64,000 nt of DNA from Methanobrevibacter smithii ATCC 35061 (lineage in GTDB: Archaea > Methanobacteriota > Methanobacteria > Methanobacteriales > Methanobacteriaceae): the NCBI RefSeq assembly GCF_000016525.1, contig NC_009515.1:248001-312000 (forward strand), read 5' to 3'. This document shows positions 20,947 to 30,498 of this stretch, piece by piece. Positions within the stretch are counted from its first letter, which is position 1. The number at the start of each line of letters is the position of its first letter. The notes under the pieces are model-generated. The model searched no databases and was not told the DNA's origin. It was given only the letters and a program-made list of their open reading frames with translations. The translations under genes and the position numbers were made by a program.

Positions 20947-21019
20947 CTGTAAAATTTTACAGACTCGAAAAATTAAGAAAAATTCATAATCTAAATAAAA
21001 TAACCTGTAATATATTACA
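20947..21019. promoter_or_regulatory. Two 14-base palindromes TGTAA-N4-TTACA
   Basis: TGTAAAATTTTACA (20948-20961, extended by one pair to CTG...CAG) and TGTAATATATTACA (21006-21019) are perfect palindromes 58 bases apart, each preceded by ACC. The second overlaps the stop codon of the ATPase gene. They lie 54-125 bases upstream of the YjbQ-family start on the same strand. Either they are operators for that gene or the first is the stem of a terminator for the ATPase gene; its 7-base arms would leave no loop, which favours a protein site. Confidence 0.45.
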
Positions 21020-22469
21020 TAAATGCAAATGTTTCAGGAGGTAAATAAATAATATTATCTTCTTTGACAATATTTGATTTGGTATTTGAAATAATTATAC
21101 CATGAGAAGAATTATATGTACTAATAGCACGTTTAATTTGACTTTTATCCTTTTTACCACAGCTTACTTCAATTGGAATAGGTTTTTCTAATCCTCTTTG
21201 AACAATAAAGTCAACATTTTTCCCACTACTTTTTTTATTGCTGTCATCATAGTATATTTTATAATTTATGTGATTTTTATTATCCAAATCATGAAAACTT
21301 GAAGCTACATAAGTTTCAAGCAGTTTTCCCATATATGCTGTTTCATCCTCAAAGGTAGCATTGCCTATATTTAATATAAGATTATGTTTTAAACTTGATG
21401 TTGCAAAAAAATATTCATAAGGTTTTGTTGTTCGTTTTACTGATGAAGTAAACGGTTCAATATGAAATATTAATTGTGTTTTTTCAAGAATATTTAATAC
21501 TTTAGTGACTAAAGCAATCTTGGCATCAAAATGATTTGAAAGAGAACCTTTTGAAACTTCACCGGGATTTTGAAAAGCAAAAAAATTCAAAATCTGAAAA
21601 GCAAGATATTGTGTATCATTATTTATACCTCCAATATTGGCCATATCCGTTGTAACAACTTTATCCACCATATCAACAATTTTTTTAGTTATATCATTAG
21701 TATTTTGATAAAATGAAGATGGAAAACCTCCAAATTCTAAGAAATTTTTCCATTCAGACATGTCATAGTTTGAAAAACTTGAATATATATTAATTATTCT
21801 TCTTTCTAACTCTGCAATATTTTGCACATTTCCGTCAAAAATCATTTGAATTAATGACTCTGAAATATCATTTTTAAAATTTCCATATTTTAATTTTAAA
21901 TGTTCTGAATATGTTAACGGGTAAATTGGAATATTTAATAATCTCCTTGCAGCATCAGGATTATAAGAAAGTTTTAGTGCAGATGATCCACTGAAAATCA
22001 TGAAAATATTTTTAGTACCGTCAAATATTAATTTTCCATTTAATACCCATTCTTTATCATATTGTGCTTCATCAATTAAAATGAATACTGGTTTAGATAA
22101 TGTTTCAATTATTGAATTATGATATGTTTCTAAATAGGAATTGACAACACTAAAAATATCCGCATTACCTATTTTTTTTAATCGATCACAAGAAAAATAC
22201 AAAATATTTTCAGGAGATATCCCTCTTTCTTTTAGAAGATATTCATATACCTGAAATAGCAGAGTTGTTTTTCCAACATCACGTACCCCCGGTAAAACAA
22301 GAAAACGATTTATATTATCTCCTTCAAGAAAATTATCAATATATTTTATAATATTATCATAATCAGAACGTTTATTAAATTTTTTATCTTTGTGTGTTAA
22401 CTCCTGATTTAATTTCATAGGTACTGACAATATTTGATTTCTAATATATTTATTTTGCAATTCGTTCAT
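21015..22469 (-). CDS. AAA ATPase with DUF4143 domain
   Basis: A 484-residue P-loop ATPase. Walker A is PGVRDVGKTTLL near residue 60, Walker B is VFILIDEAQ, and the sensor-like FSGSSALKL follows. A winged-helix/DUF4143 region continues to a nuclease-like C-terminal patch, VDFIVQRGLEKPIPIEV, that resembles the restriction-endonuclease-like fold of this family. Such ATPases are numerous in archaea and anaerobic bacteria, often as accessory or horizontally moving genes with unproven function. GGGGG precedes the ATG. It is bracketed by a duplicated piece of the neighbouring YjbQ gene, which suggests that it was inserted. Upstream there are repeated TATATAAATAACTAT words. Confidence 0.85.
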   Translation of the reverse strand: MNELQNKYIRNQILSVPMKLNQELTHKDKKFNKRSDYDNIIKYIDNFLEGDNINRFLVLPGVRDVGKTTLLFQVYEYLLKERGISPENILYFSCDRLKKIGNADIFSVVNSYLETYHNSIIETLSKPVFILIDEAQYDKEWVLNGKLIFDGTKNIFMIFSGSSALKLSYNPDAARRLLNIPIYPLTYSEHLKLKYGNFKNDISESLIQMIFDGNVQNIAELERRIINIYSSFSNYDMSEWKNFLEFGGFPSSFYQNTNDITKKIVDMVDKVVTTDMANIGGINNDTQYLAFQILNFFAFQNPGEVSKGSLSNHFDAKIALVTKVLNILEKTQLIFHIEPFTSSVKRTTKPYEYFFATSSLKHNLILNIGNATFEDETAYMGKLLETYVASSFHDLDNKNHINYKIYYDDSNKKSSGKNVDFIVQRGLEKPIPIEVSCGKKDKSQIKRAISTYNSSHGIIISNTKSNIVKEDNIIYLPPETFAFM

Positions 22470-22617
22470 TGTTTTGCCCCCTCAAAATAATAACTATTAC
22501 TATATATAGTCATAGTTATTTATATATACTACTATTTTTAACAGTTATAGTTATTTATATATAACTAACCTTTTTAATCATCATAGTTTTAAAATTTAAG
22601 GTTACATCATCATTTAG

Positions 22618-22696
22618 TTTATTTGTATCCAAATTAAACCTAATATTTCCAATTATGAAAATATTATATAAAACCAGTATTTAAAAATTAAAAAAA
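22618..22696. pseudogene. Copy B: decayed start of the YjbQ-family gene
   Basis: Same orientation as copy A, with about five bases lost exactly where the start codon should be, plus substitutions, so nothing can be translated from it. The homology ends where the YjbQ reading frame would continue (22617 and below). It is a relic of the gene's start and promoter, left beyond the ATPase gene. Confidence 0.7.
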
Positions 22697-22717
22697 AGAA
22701 AAATGAAAAAATGTTTA

Positions 22718-24496
22718 TCACATTTTATTTTTACGTTTATATCCTATTATTAATAAAACCAATAAAGCGATTATTGCAAGAATAATAACTCCTGATGTAT
22801 TTTGAATTACTTTAGATATTTTATTTGGAGACACTAGCTCATAGGATTTTCCTTCTTTTGATGAACCGTCATCACTTGGAGAACCACTGCTGTCTGAAGA
22901 TTTTGCTGCACTTTGATCTCCTTTAGCCATAGCATCTTTACCGCTTAAAGATTCATATTTCTGATAGTAATCAGAACTATTTGTTCCAAGATTTTGTGAA
23001 AATTCATCAGAGTTTTTGATATTTGCAATACCACTCTCACCAGAAGCATCTCCTGAACCAGAACTGTCACCAGTTTTATTACCTGAGTTATCACCATCAG
23101 AACCAGACGGTTTGCCGTCAGATCCCATGTTGTCATCTTTACCAGAATCACCATTACCTGAATCGTCTTTTTTATTATAAGAAATTACATTCTGCTTTAT
23201 TTTTTTAATTTCCTGATTATGTTCTCCGCCAACCTGAATTTCAACTTGGTGGTCAACATTAGGATCTACTTTAATTACTGCCTTACCATTTTCCAAAGTT
23301 GCAGTATACATATTACCGTCAACTTCAACCTGAACTGCAATAGTTCCAGCTTCTTTTACTGGAGTATCATCTTCAACCATTTGAATTCCTATACCGTTAG
23401 GTAATGATATTGCATTTAACCTTAAGATTTTGGCAAGCAACAGCGGGCAGACAAATGTGTTTTCAGGGTCATCAGAATTAAAAAAATTCGGACCTAATGT
23501 AATCATATTCTGTAAAGGATTATTTTTAGCCTGGAAGTTTTCATTATGTGCAAATGAATTATATGACACATAAACTCCATTATTAGCTACAGCACTATAT
23601 GCATCCCCGAATAAAAGACCATTACCAGATTCAAAACCACCCAATTCACAGTCAGGGTTTTGAATATTGTGAATCATGGTATTTGCTTTAATTTCATCTC
23701 CCCAGGACTGACAATTTATATAAATACCATTTGTATTGTAATTAAGGAAATTATGAGTATAGGAATTGTTAAAAGATTTGCCGTATAATGAAATTCCGTT
23801 AAAACTATTATTGCAGCAATAATTTGAAGTTATATTGGAATTATCAATATCATAAATCTCAATTCCTGATCTGCCATTGAACATCATTGTGTTATTGGCT
23901 ACATAACAACTGGAAACATTTTTAAGCTGAAGCCCGTTTTCCTTGGCATTATTTAAAACATTTCCAAATAAAGTTACATTCTTTGAGTTTTTAACCAAAA
24001 CATTATTTCCGGCATCAACAATAGAATTTTCCCTAATAATGGTATTGTCCGAATTATCAACAATAACTCCATAATCTGATGATGCAGCTACAATATTAAA
24101 TCCGGATAAGACACTGCCTGCACTATTTTTTGTGAAATAAAATCCAAAAGTTTTATCAATATTTAACTCCTGAGCTTTATTGGACAGCTCTCCAGATGTA
24201 TAAACCGTGCTGTTAACATTAGAGATAATATTTACTTTTTTGTCAACAACTAATGAAATCCCCTTATATTCCTTGCTAACAAAATTAAATGTATCTCCCT
24301 GTCCAGCATTATCCAACATTGATTGAATGTCATCATTGGACAAGTCGGAAGAAACATCATAGATAGTAGTTCCCATAACAATGTCATCATTACTGTATTG
24401 TAATTCATCAGCTCCGTAGACAGATGAAATCAGGATTAAACCTAAAAGACATATGATAAAAAGATTTAACAGTTTTTTATATTTCTTTTCAATCAT
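22718..24496 (-). CDS. Membrane-anchored beta-helix surface protein
   Basis: 592 residues: signal peptide at 1-28, a NosD/CASH-like right-handed beta-helix at about 100-330 with repeated NNTIxxNxI-type rungs (IRENSIVDAGNNV, SGIEIYDIDNSNI), a beta-sandwich-like segment near 390-430, then a Gly/Ser/Asp-rich low-complexity linker (about 440-500), and a C-terminal hydrophobic helix (about 563-584) followed by YKRKNKM. This is the classic layout of a cell-surface protein anchored in the archaeal membrane, with the linker crossing the pseudomurein wall. Unlike the two other beta-helix proteins in the window it has an anchor and lacks their C-terminal repeats. Ligand unknown. Confidence 0.85.
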   Translation of the reverse strand: MIEKKYKKLLNLFIICLLGLILISSVYGADELQYSNDDIVMGTTIYDVSSDLSNDDIQSMLDNAGQGDTFNFVSKEYKGISLVVDKKVNIISNVNSTVYTSGELSNKAQELNIDKTFGFYFTKNSAGSVLSGFNIVAASSDYGVIVDNSDNTIIRENSIVDAGNNVLVKNSKNVTLFGNVLNNAKENGLQLKNVSSCYVANNTMMFNGRSGIEIYDIDNSNITSNYCCNNSFNGISLYGKSFNNSYTHNFLNYNTNGIYINCQSWGDEIKANTMIHNIQNPDCELGGFESGNGLLFGDAYSAVANNGVYVSYNSFAHNENFQAKNNPLQNMITLGPNFFNSDDPENTFVCPLLLAKILRLNAISLPNGIGIQMVEDDTPVKEAGTIAVQVEVDGNMYTATLENGKAVIKVDPNVDHQVEIQVGGEHNQEIKKIKQNVISYNKKDDSGNGDSGKDDNMGSDGKPSGSDGDNSGNKTGDSSGSGDASGESGIANIKNSDEFSQNLGTNSSDYYQKYESLSGKDAMAKGDQSAAKSSDSSGSPSDDGSSKEGKSYELVSPNKISKVIQNTSGVIILAIIALLVLLIIGYKRKNKM

Positions 24497-24749
24497 GTCA
24501 ATCTACCATCAACATACATTATAAATCAATAATTATATTGATTAAATTTGTATATGGAAATCAAAGCATATAAATATTTTCAAATAATTTAGCACTTTAT
24601 AAACAATTTAAACAAAAAATAACAATTATACCCTACTTTTAAAGTAAATATATTAAAAATTCAAATCGAAATATTTATTATAACTATAAACAAACGATAT
24701 ATCATTAAGTACCTAACAAGTATTTAATATCATTAAATGAGGTAGAATA

Positions 24750-27700
24750 ATGAATAAGAAAGGATTGATATTATCCATATTCATATCATTAATTGTTATT
24801 TTATCTTCAGGCTCTGTTTTTGCAGAAGACATAAGCAATGCAAATTCTGATGACAGCGCTTCAAGTCCAATAGCAAATGATGCAGTTTATGGAGAAATAA
24901 CAACATCTTCAAATTATACTGTTCATACTGGATCAAATAGTTCAACTATTCAAAACATTATAAACAGTATGCATGACGGGGATGTATTGAATTTTGAAAA
25001 AGGTGAATATAAAGACATTTGCATATATATTGATAAAAATATTACTGTAAACGGTAATGGTGCACAATTAATCGGTTATCAAACACCGGGAATCAACAAT
25101 ACAAATATTCCAGATATTGTTAAAAACACAACAAAAACTGGAGGATACGGAATAAGTAATTTTGCAACTGTTTATATTCTTAAAACATCAAATGTAAAAC
25201 TTAACGGATTAACTATGATTAGTTTAAACAGCACAACTTATTCCAATGCTGTACTTTACGCTTACCAATCCAAAAATTTAGAAATAATCAACAATACCAT
25301 AATCGGATCTTCATGGGGTATTTATTTACAGACTTGTGTAAATACTACAATAAATCAGAATACCATTAAAAATCAGGCAACAACCGGTATTTTAAACTTT
25401 GGATCTGCAAAAAGCATAATAAAAAATAATAAAATTACAAATGCTGTAAACCACGGTATTGACATAAGACACGGAACCGGACCAAACGTAACAGTATTCA
25501 ACAACACCATCATCGGTTCAAAAGAAGGAATATACCTTATGCATTCCGGAGGACATACTGTATATAACAACACCCTTATTAACTGTACCATCAGTTCAAT
25601 AACCTGTTATGGTTCTTCTAATATTTACATATACAATAATACAATGTTCAAATCAAGAATGGGAGTATTATTGGGTTCAGGATTTTCAAATATTACCATT
25701 GGTGAAAATAATTACAACTTAGCTAATTTACCTTACCCTCCTACTTTTGTATATTATGTTGGAATCGCAGATTCTGCATATCAAAGTCCGCAAAGTGTAA
25801 GTGGAACTTATAGTGACAGCAGTACTTATTCTCCAGAATACACCAATAAAATTGATATTGAAGCTCCTAAAGATATTGTAATTGATTATAATGGAATATT
25901 AAAACCTACTGGAACTACCTACACTGTTCCTGTCGGCACTGCAAGTGAAGATATTCAAAAAATGATTGATTCAATGAAAGACGGAGACACATTATCCTTT
26001 GAGAAAAACGGAATTTATGAAAATATCTGTATTTATGTTGATAAAAACATTAAAATACTTGGAAATAATGCAACATTAATCGGATATGAAACAAAAGGTG
26101 TTAACAACTCCAATATTCCTTTAAAAGTATGGAAAAAAACTAATGAAGGAGGATATGGATGCGTTTACTTCTCAGTATTATATTTATTCAATACCGATAA
26201 TGCAGTTGTATCTGATTTGAATATCGTTGGAAAAGCTCCAGGATATAATCCAAATACTGTTGGTACAACTACTGACGAATATAAAACTACTTCAATTTAC
26301 TCAGAATCCAATAAAAACATAACAATTACCAATTGTGATGTAAAAGGATCATCATGGGGTATTTTCTTACAATATAATAAAAATGCAGTTATTGCAAATA
26401 ACAACATCCATGACCAATACACAACAGGATTAATAAACTTCGGATCAGCTAACAGTATTATTGCAAATAACACAGTTACCAATGCTGTAAACCACGGTAT
26501 TGATGTAAGACACGGAACCGGACCAAACGTAACAGTATTCAACAACACCATCATCGGTTCAAAAGAAGGAATCTACCTTATGCACTCTTCCGGACACAAA
26601 GTATACAATAACACTATTATTAAATGTACTTTAAGCTCTATAACTGCATACGGTTCAGGTAATGAAGCAATATTCAACAACACATTAAGTGGAAGCAGAA
26701 TAGGCATAATTGTTGGTGGCGGATACTACAATGTAACCATCGGCAGCAATAATTACAATTTAGACAGATTACCATTCCCTCCATCATTCCCATACTACAT
26801 TGTTCAGGCAGACAATAAATACCAAACTCCTGACAAAACACAGGGAACTTACTATGACTCTGCAAAAGAACCAAAAGCAGTTATTATCGTTGATGACATT
26901 ACCATGTATTATAAAAATGGAACTAAATTACATATTACTTTAAAAGACAACAAAGGATATAATTTAGCAGATACTCCAATTACAGTTACAATAAATGGTG
27001 TTTCTTACAATAAAACCACTGATAAAAATGGTGCTGTTGAAATGAATATTTATTTAAAACCTGGAGTATACACTGCAACAGTTGCTTATGCAGGAAATAA
27101 AACAATTGGAGCAAATTCCGTAGATGCTAAAATTACTGTTTTACCAACTATAACAGGTAACAACATAACTAAAATGTATCAAAATGGAACTCATTTCTTC
27201 GCTGCATTTGTAAACGGTCAGGGAAAAGCATTGGCAAACACCAAAGTTACATTTAATATCAACGGTGTATTCTACACCAAGCAAACCAATGATAAAGGAA
27301 TAGCCAATTTAAATATCATGTTAAGACCTAATCATTATATTTTAACTGCATACAATCCTGTTACCGGTGACGAACAAGGATTTAGCGTAGATGTCAAATC
27401 TTTAATTGAAGCTAGTGATTTAACTAAATATTACTTAAACGCTTCCAGATTCCAGGCAACAATATACAACAAAGACGGATCTTTAGCAGTAAATAAAGAA
27501 GTAATCTATAACATCAACGGTGTTTTCTACACCAAAACTACTGATGAAAACGGTGTTGCAAGCTTAGGAATTAGCTTAAGACCTGGAAATTACATTATTA
27601 CAACTATAGTTGACGGCTTGGCTATGGGTAATAACGTAACTGTTATGCCAACATTAGTAACTAAAGATTTGGATATGAAATACCTTGATGGAAGTGACTT

Positions 27701-27899
27701 TACTGCACAAACCTTAGACGGTCAAGGAAATCCGTTAGCTAACCAGAATGTATCATTTAACGTGAACGGTGTATTCTATCACAAAGTAACTGATAAAGAC
27801 GGTATTGCATCATTAAAGATAAGATTAATGTCCGGAGAATATATCATTACTTCATACTGGAACAATTTCCAAACTGGAAACACAATAAAAATAGCATAA
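24750..27899 (+). CDS. Adhesin-like protein with duplicated beta-helix and four C-terminal repeats
   Basis: 1,049 residues with a signal peptide (1-25). Two tandem beta-helix units of about 345 residues follow (about 50-370 and 385-715), each opening YTV-GT-----IQ-MI-SM-DGD and sharing HGID-RHGTGPNVTVFNN. Then come four repeats with NGVFYTKTTDENG-type cores (about 715-1049). The four match those of the 1362-7559 protein one to one and in order. No C-terminal anchor. GAGGT precedes the ATG, and a strong terminator follows. The two beta-helix units share near-identical DNA over about 90 bases, a sign of recent gene conversion. Surface adhesion is inferred from the family. Confidence 0.87.
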   Translation: MNKKGLILSIFISLIVILSSGSVFAEDISNANSDDSASSPIANDAVYGEITTSSNYTVHTGSNSSTIQNIINSMHDGDVLNFEKGEYKDICIYIDKNITVNGNGAQLIGYQTPGINNTNIPDIVKNTTKTGGYGISNFATVYILKTSNVKLNGLTMISLNSTTYSNAVLYAYQSKNLEIINNTIIGSSWGIYLQTCVNTTINQNTIKNQATTGILNFGSAKSIIKNNKITNAVNHGIDIRHGTGPNVTVFNNTIIGSKEGIYLMHSGGHTVYNNTLINCTISSITCYGSSNIYIYNNTMFKSRMGVLLGSGFSNITIGENNYNLANLPYPPTFVYYVGIADSAYQSPQSVSGTYSDSSTYSPEYTNKIDIEAPKDIVIDYNGILKPTGTTYTVPVGTASEDIQKMIDSMKDGDTLSFEKNGIYENICIYVDKNIKILGNNATLIGYETKGVNNSNIPLKVWKKTNEGGYGCVYFSVLYLFNTDNAVVSDLNIVGKAPGYNPNTVGTTTDEYKTTSIYSESNKNITITNCDVKGSSWGIFLQYNKNAVIANNNIHDQYTTGLINFGSANSIIANNTVTNAVNHGIDVRHGTGPNVTVFNNTIIGSKEGIYLMHSSGHKVYNNTIIKCTLSSITAYGSGNEAIFNNTLSGSRIGIIVGGGYYNVTIGSNNYNLDRLPFPPSFPYYIVQADNKYQTPDKTQGTYYDSAKEPKAVIIVDDITMYYKNGTKLHITLKDNKGYNLADTPITVTINGVSYNKTTDKNGAVEMNIYLKPGVYTATVAYAGNKTIGANSVDAKITVLPTITGNNITKMYQNGTHFFAAFVNGQGKALANTKVTFNINGVFYTKQTNDKGIANLNIMLRPNHYILTAYNPVTGDEQGFSVDVKSLIEASDLTKYYLNASRFQATIYNKDGSLAVNKEVIYNINGVFYTKTTDENGVASLGISLRPGNYIITTIVDGLAMGNNVTVMPTLVTKDLDMKYLDGSDFTAQTLDGQGNPLANQNVSFNVNGVFYHKVTDKDGIASLKIRLMSGEYIITSYWNNFQTGNTIKIA
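25440..25532 (+). repeat. Near-identical direct repeat inside the adhesin gene, copy 1
   Basis: This segment is repeated at about 26481-26573, an offset of 1,041 bases. Only two differences occur near the left side (GACATA against GATGTA), and at least 60 consecutive bases after them are identical. The rest of the two beta-helix units is far more divergent, which points to gene conversion or strong constraint on this stretch. Confidence 0.85.
26481..26573 (+). repeat. Near-identical direct repeat inside the adhesin gene, copy 2
   Basis: Second copy of the repeat at 25440-25532. It encodes the same NAVNHGID-RHGTGPNVTVF segment, with Val replacing Ile at one residue. Confidence 0.85.
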
Positions 27900-27901
27900 A
27901 A

Positions 27902-27932
27902 AGAGGTTAAAAACCTCTAATTTTTTCTTTTT
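27902..27932 (+). terminator. Hairpin terminator after the adhesin gene
   Basis: Perfect 7-base stem AGAGGTT / AACCTCT (27902-27908 and 27912-27918) with an AAA loop, followed by a T-rich tract (27921-27932). It begins two bases after the adhesin stop codon. Confidence 0.8.
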
Positions 27933-27951
27933 TAAAAAAATAATTTTAAAA

Positions 27952-28170
27952 TCAGTAACTGTTTCTTCTAGAATAAGCTATATAAACAATGAATATTCCT
28001 ATTAAAAGAAGAACTATTTGTGGAAATATTGCAAATAAAACAACCGGAATCAATTTCAATTCTGCTAAAATCCATAAAAGGGCATAAACTACAATTAAAA
28101 TTCCCAGAAGCATAGCCATTTTATTAGCTATTTCCCTAAAATCATATGGAATTCCACTTGGTATTGGCAT
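27952..28170 (-). CDS. Small two-helix membrane protein, unknown
   Basis: 72 residues with two hydrophobic helices (about 19-39 and 42-64) and a basic C-terminus RRNSY. No family recognised. A GGTG site precedes the ATG, and the start lies ten bases after the rpiA stop, so it is the last gene of the egsA operon. Confidence 0.65.
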   Translation of the reverse strand: MPIPSGIPYDFREIANKMAMLLGILIVVYALLWILAELKLIPVVLFAIFPQIVLLLIGIFIVYIAYSRRNSY

Positions 28171-28180
28171 TATAACACCT

Positions 28181-28846
28181 TCACAATTCTTTTATACCTT
28201 CAGAAGTACCAATTATGACTTTATCAACCATCTGAGTAAAAATACCATTTTCAACAACACCTGGAATAGAATTTAAATCTATTTCCAAATGCATAGGGCT
28301 TTCTATTTTTTCAAATTTGGCATCAATGACAAAATTTCCATTATCTGTTATAACCGGTCCGTCCTTACGCTCACCCATTCTTATTTCACATTCTGCACCC
28401 ATGTCCTCTAAAGTTTGTATAACCACACGTGATGCATCAGGAATTACTTCCACAGGTACCGGAAAGTTTCCAATTTCTTCAACATATTTTGATTCATCTA
28501 CAATTACAATAAATTGTTTTGCAGAGTAATCCACAATTTTTTCCTTGGTGTGAGCTGCTCCTCCACCTTTAACAAGGTTAAGGTTTTTATCCACTTCGTC
28601 TGCACCGTCAACAGCCAAATCAATGTCATGCTCTTCCAAGCTGGTAACCGGTATGTTCCACTGTTTAGCAAGCAGTAATGACTGGAATGAAGTAGGAATT
28701 CCCATGACATTTATTCCTTCATCAGCTATTCTTTTGCCTACTGCTTCAATGAAATAATGAGTTGTAGATCCGGTTCCAAGTCCTAAAATGTCTCCGTCTG
28801 TAACATATTCTGCTGCTTTATAACCTGCTTCTTTTTTAAGATTCAT
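28181..28846 (-). CDS. rpiA: Ribose-5-phosphate isomerase A
   Basis: Interconverts ribose 5-phosphate and ribulose 5-phosphate. Motifs: [16 protein letters not shown] (phosphate loop), [11 protein letters not shown] with catalytic Asp, and [14 protein letters not shown] with catalytic Glu and Lys. The frame is open to an ATG at 28855, but AGGA is only one base from that codon and ten from the ATG at 28846, which gives MNLKKEAG and is preferred. About 221 residues. Third gene of the egsA operon; it supplies pentose phosphate for nucleotides. Confidence 0.94.
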   Translation of the reverse strand: MNLKKEAGYKAAEYVTDGDILGLGTGSTTHYFIEAVGKRIADEGINVMGIPTSFQSLLLAKQWNIPVTSLEEHDIDLAVDGADEVDKNLNLVKGGGAAHTKEKIVDYSAKQFIVIVDESKYVEEIGNFPVPVEVIPDASRVVIQTLEDMGAECEIRMGERKDGPVITDNGNFVIDAKFEKIESPMHLEIDLNSIPGVVENGIFTQMVDKVIIGTSEGIKEL

Positions 28847-28866
28847 ATTTATCATATCCTTATTTT

Positions 28867-29304
28867 TTAAATAACAAAACCTAATGTAAGTTTATTAAGT
28901 TTATATCCTTTTTTGCATTCACCTTTATGTTTCCCATGATTTTTCAAAACAATACATTTGTCTCCGTCTACCAGTCCTTCAGGGAAACAGTAATCATAAT
29001 ATTCACATTCTTCATCACAGTCAGCAGATTCATAGGAAAATGTAGATCCTTCAAAAATACTTTTTGATGAAGAAAGTAATGTTATGTTAGATCTGTCAAC
29101 TTCCACTGGAATAACTGTATTTTCAGCATGAACCGGGCACTTTTGTTCATTGTCACGAACATCAATGATTTTATATTTCCTATTTTTTTCTAAAGAGTCA
29201 ACACATGATGCTTTAAATCTACAATTTTCGCATTCATCTACAGAACCATAAAAAATAAACTCATTACCCTTTTTTGCCAAATCTTTACCAATTAATGTAA
29301 TCAT
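28867..29304 (-). CDS. UPF0179 family Cys-rich protein
   Basis: 145 residues of an archaea-specific uncharacterised family. Eleven Cys residues are spaced as CENC...C near residue 23, then one in QKCPVH, then [11 protein letters not shown], and two near the C-terminus. That suggests Fe-S or Zn binding and possibly a redox role; the function is unknown. Its start overlaps the egsA stop by four bases (ATGA), so translation is coupled. Confidence 0.85.
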   Translation of the reverse strand: MITLIGKDLAKKGNEFIFYGSVDECENCRFKASCVDSLEKNRKYKIIDVRDNEQKCPVHAENTVIPVEVDRSNITLLSSSKSIFEGSTFSYESADCDEECEYYDYCFPEGLVDGDKCIVLKNHGKHKGECKKGYKLNKLTLGFVI

Positions 29305-30347
29305 TTTATCACCCCAGTTTTTAGAGCTAACTCATAAGCTGCATCTTCAGATATACCGTTATCACCTAAAATTGTATATCTTTCAGGTCTAATAGTATGT
29401 GCCATTGTTAATGCATCAATGACATTTTCATCACTAATTCCCAATTCCTTAGCAGATGTTGGAGCTCCAACAGCTTTTAAACTATCTCTAATAAATTTCC
29501 AGTCCCCACCATATAAATACATCATCAATATAGTTCCAACACCGCACTGTTCACCATGCAGACAGGGTTTATCTAAAATTTTATCCAAAGCATGGGAAAA
29601 TGTGTGTTCTGATCCGCTAGCAGGACGGCTGGAGCCTGCAATACTTATAGCCATTCCACTGCTAAACAAAGTTTTAACAACAAGACGTGCACTTTCCTCC
29701 AAACCAGGTTTAATACTGTCAACATTGTCAGTAATCATTTTTGCAGACATTATAGACAATGAAGCTGCAGATTCACTATATGACTCGTTTTTTAAACGGT
29801 GAGCCAATTGCCAATCCTTAATAGCTGTGAAATTTGAGATTAAATCAGCACATCCTGCAGACAATAATCTGAAAGGTGAATTTGCAATAATCTTACTGTC
29901 TGCAATAACAGCTATCGGTGCATGGGCTTTAGCAGATGTTGAAGTTTTAGGATTTTTTATTGAAGCTAAAGGAGATACAATACCGTCATGTGAAGCAGTA
30001 GTTGGCATTGAAACAAAAAATACATTTTTATCATATGAAGCTAATTTAGCTACATCAATAACTTTTCCTCCCCCAACACCTAAAACATTAGTGCCTGAAG
30101 TAATCATTTCACTGACTTCTTCTACTGAATCATATGATACTTTTTCAACAATTTTAACATCCACTTCAATATCCTGATTTTCAAGACTTTCAATAGCATG
30201 TTTTGCTGCAATATCATATGTATTCGGACCTGTTAGAACCAAAACTTTATTGTCCAAATGCAAATCCTTGCAGATTTCGCCGGTTTCATATATAACATCA
30301 GGTCCGATGTATACTTCACGGGGCATTTGTATTTTTCTAGTATTCAT
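29301..30347 (-). CDS. egsA: sn-Glycerol-1-phosphate dehydrogenase
   Basis: Makes sn-glycerol 1-phosphate, the backbone of archaeal membrane lipids, from dihydroxyacetone phosphate with NAD(P)H. 348 residues with the NAD loop VLGVGGGKVIDVAKL, the PTTASHDGIVSPLAS segment, and metal-binding His in SGSEHTFSHALDK and LHGEQCGVGT, as in the Fe/Zn alcohol dehydrogenase superfamily. It heads the operon with UPF0179 and rpiA and is divergent from proS across a 150-base promoter gap. This gene alone marks the DNA as archaeal. Confidence 0.96.
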   Translation of the reverse strand: MNTRKIQMPREVYIGPDVIYETGEICKDLHLDNKVLVLTGPNTYDIAAKHAIESLENQDIEVDVKIVEKVSYDSVEEVSEMITSGTNVLGVGGGKVIDVAKLASYDKNVFFVSMPTTASHDGIVSPLASIKNPKTSTSAKAHAPIAVIADSKIIANSPFRLLSAGCADLISNFTAIKDWQLAHRLKNESYSESAASLSIMSAKMITDNVDSIKPGLEESARLVVKTLFSSGMAISIAGSSRPASGSEHTFSHALDKILDKPCLHGEQCGVGTILMMYLYGGDWKFIRDSLKAVGAPTSAKELGISDENVIDALTMAHTIRPERYTILGDNGISEDAAYELALKTGVIK

Positions 30348-30498
30348 AATATCTCCTAAACATAATATACATTTGTATATCTTTAATTAGTAGTTATAAA
30401 TAACTTATTATTTTAGACTGTAAAAAATTTTCTTTAAATAGATTTAATAGGCATTAACAACTGATATATAATTATTATAAAAATTTAATTAAGGTGAT

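Noticed and set aside
22500-22600. Repeated ATAGTTATTTATATATA words upstream of the ATPase gene, considered as a CRISPR-like or iteron array
   Set aside because: Only two or three irregular AT-rich copies, no constant spacer length and no associated genes; more likely promoter background.
29419-29802. Plus-strand open frame of 127 codons opposite egsA
   Set aside because: Antisense to a certain gene, no recognisable domain, and no promoter or ribosome site.
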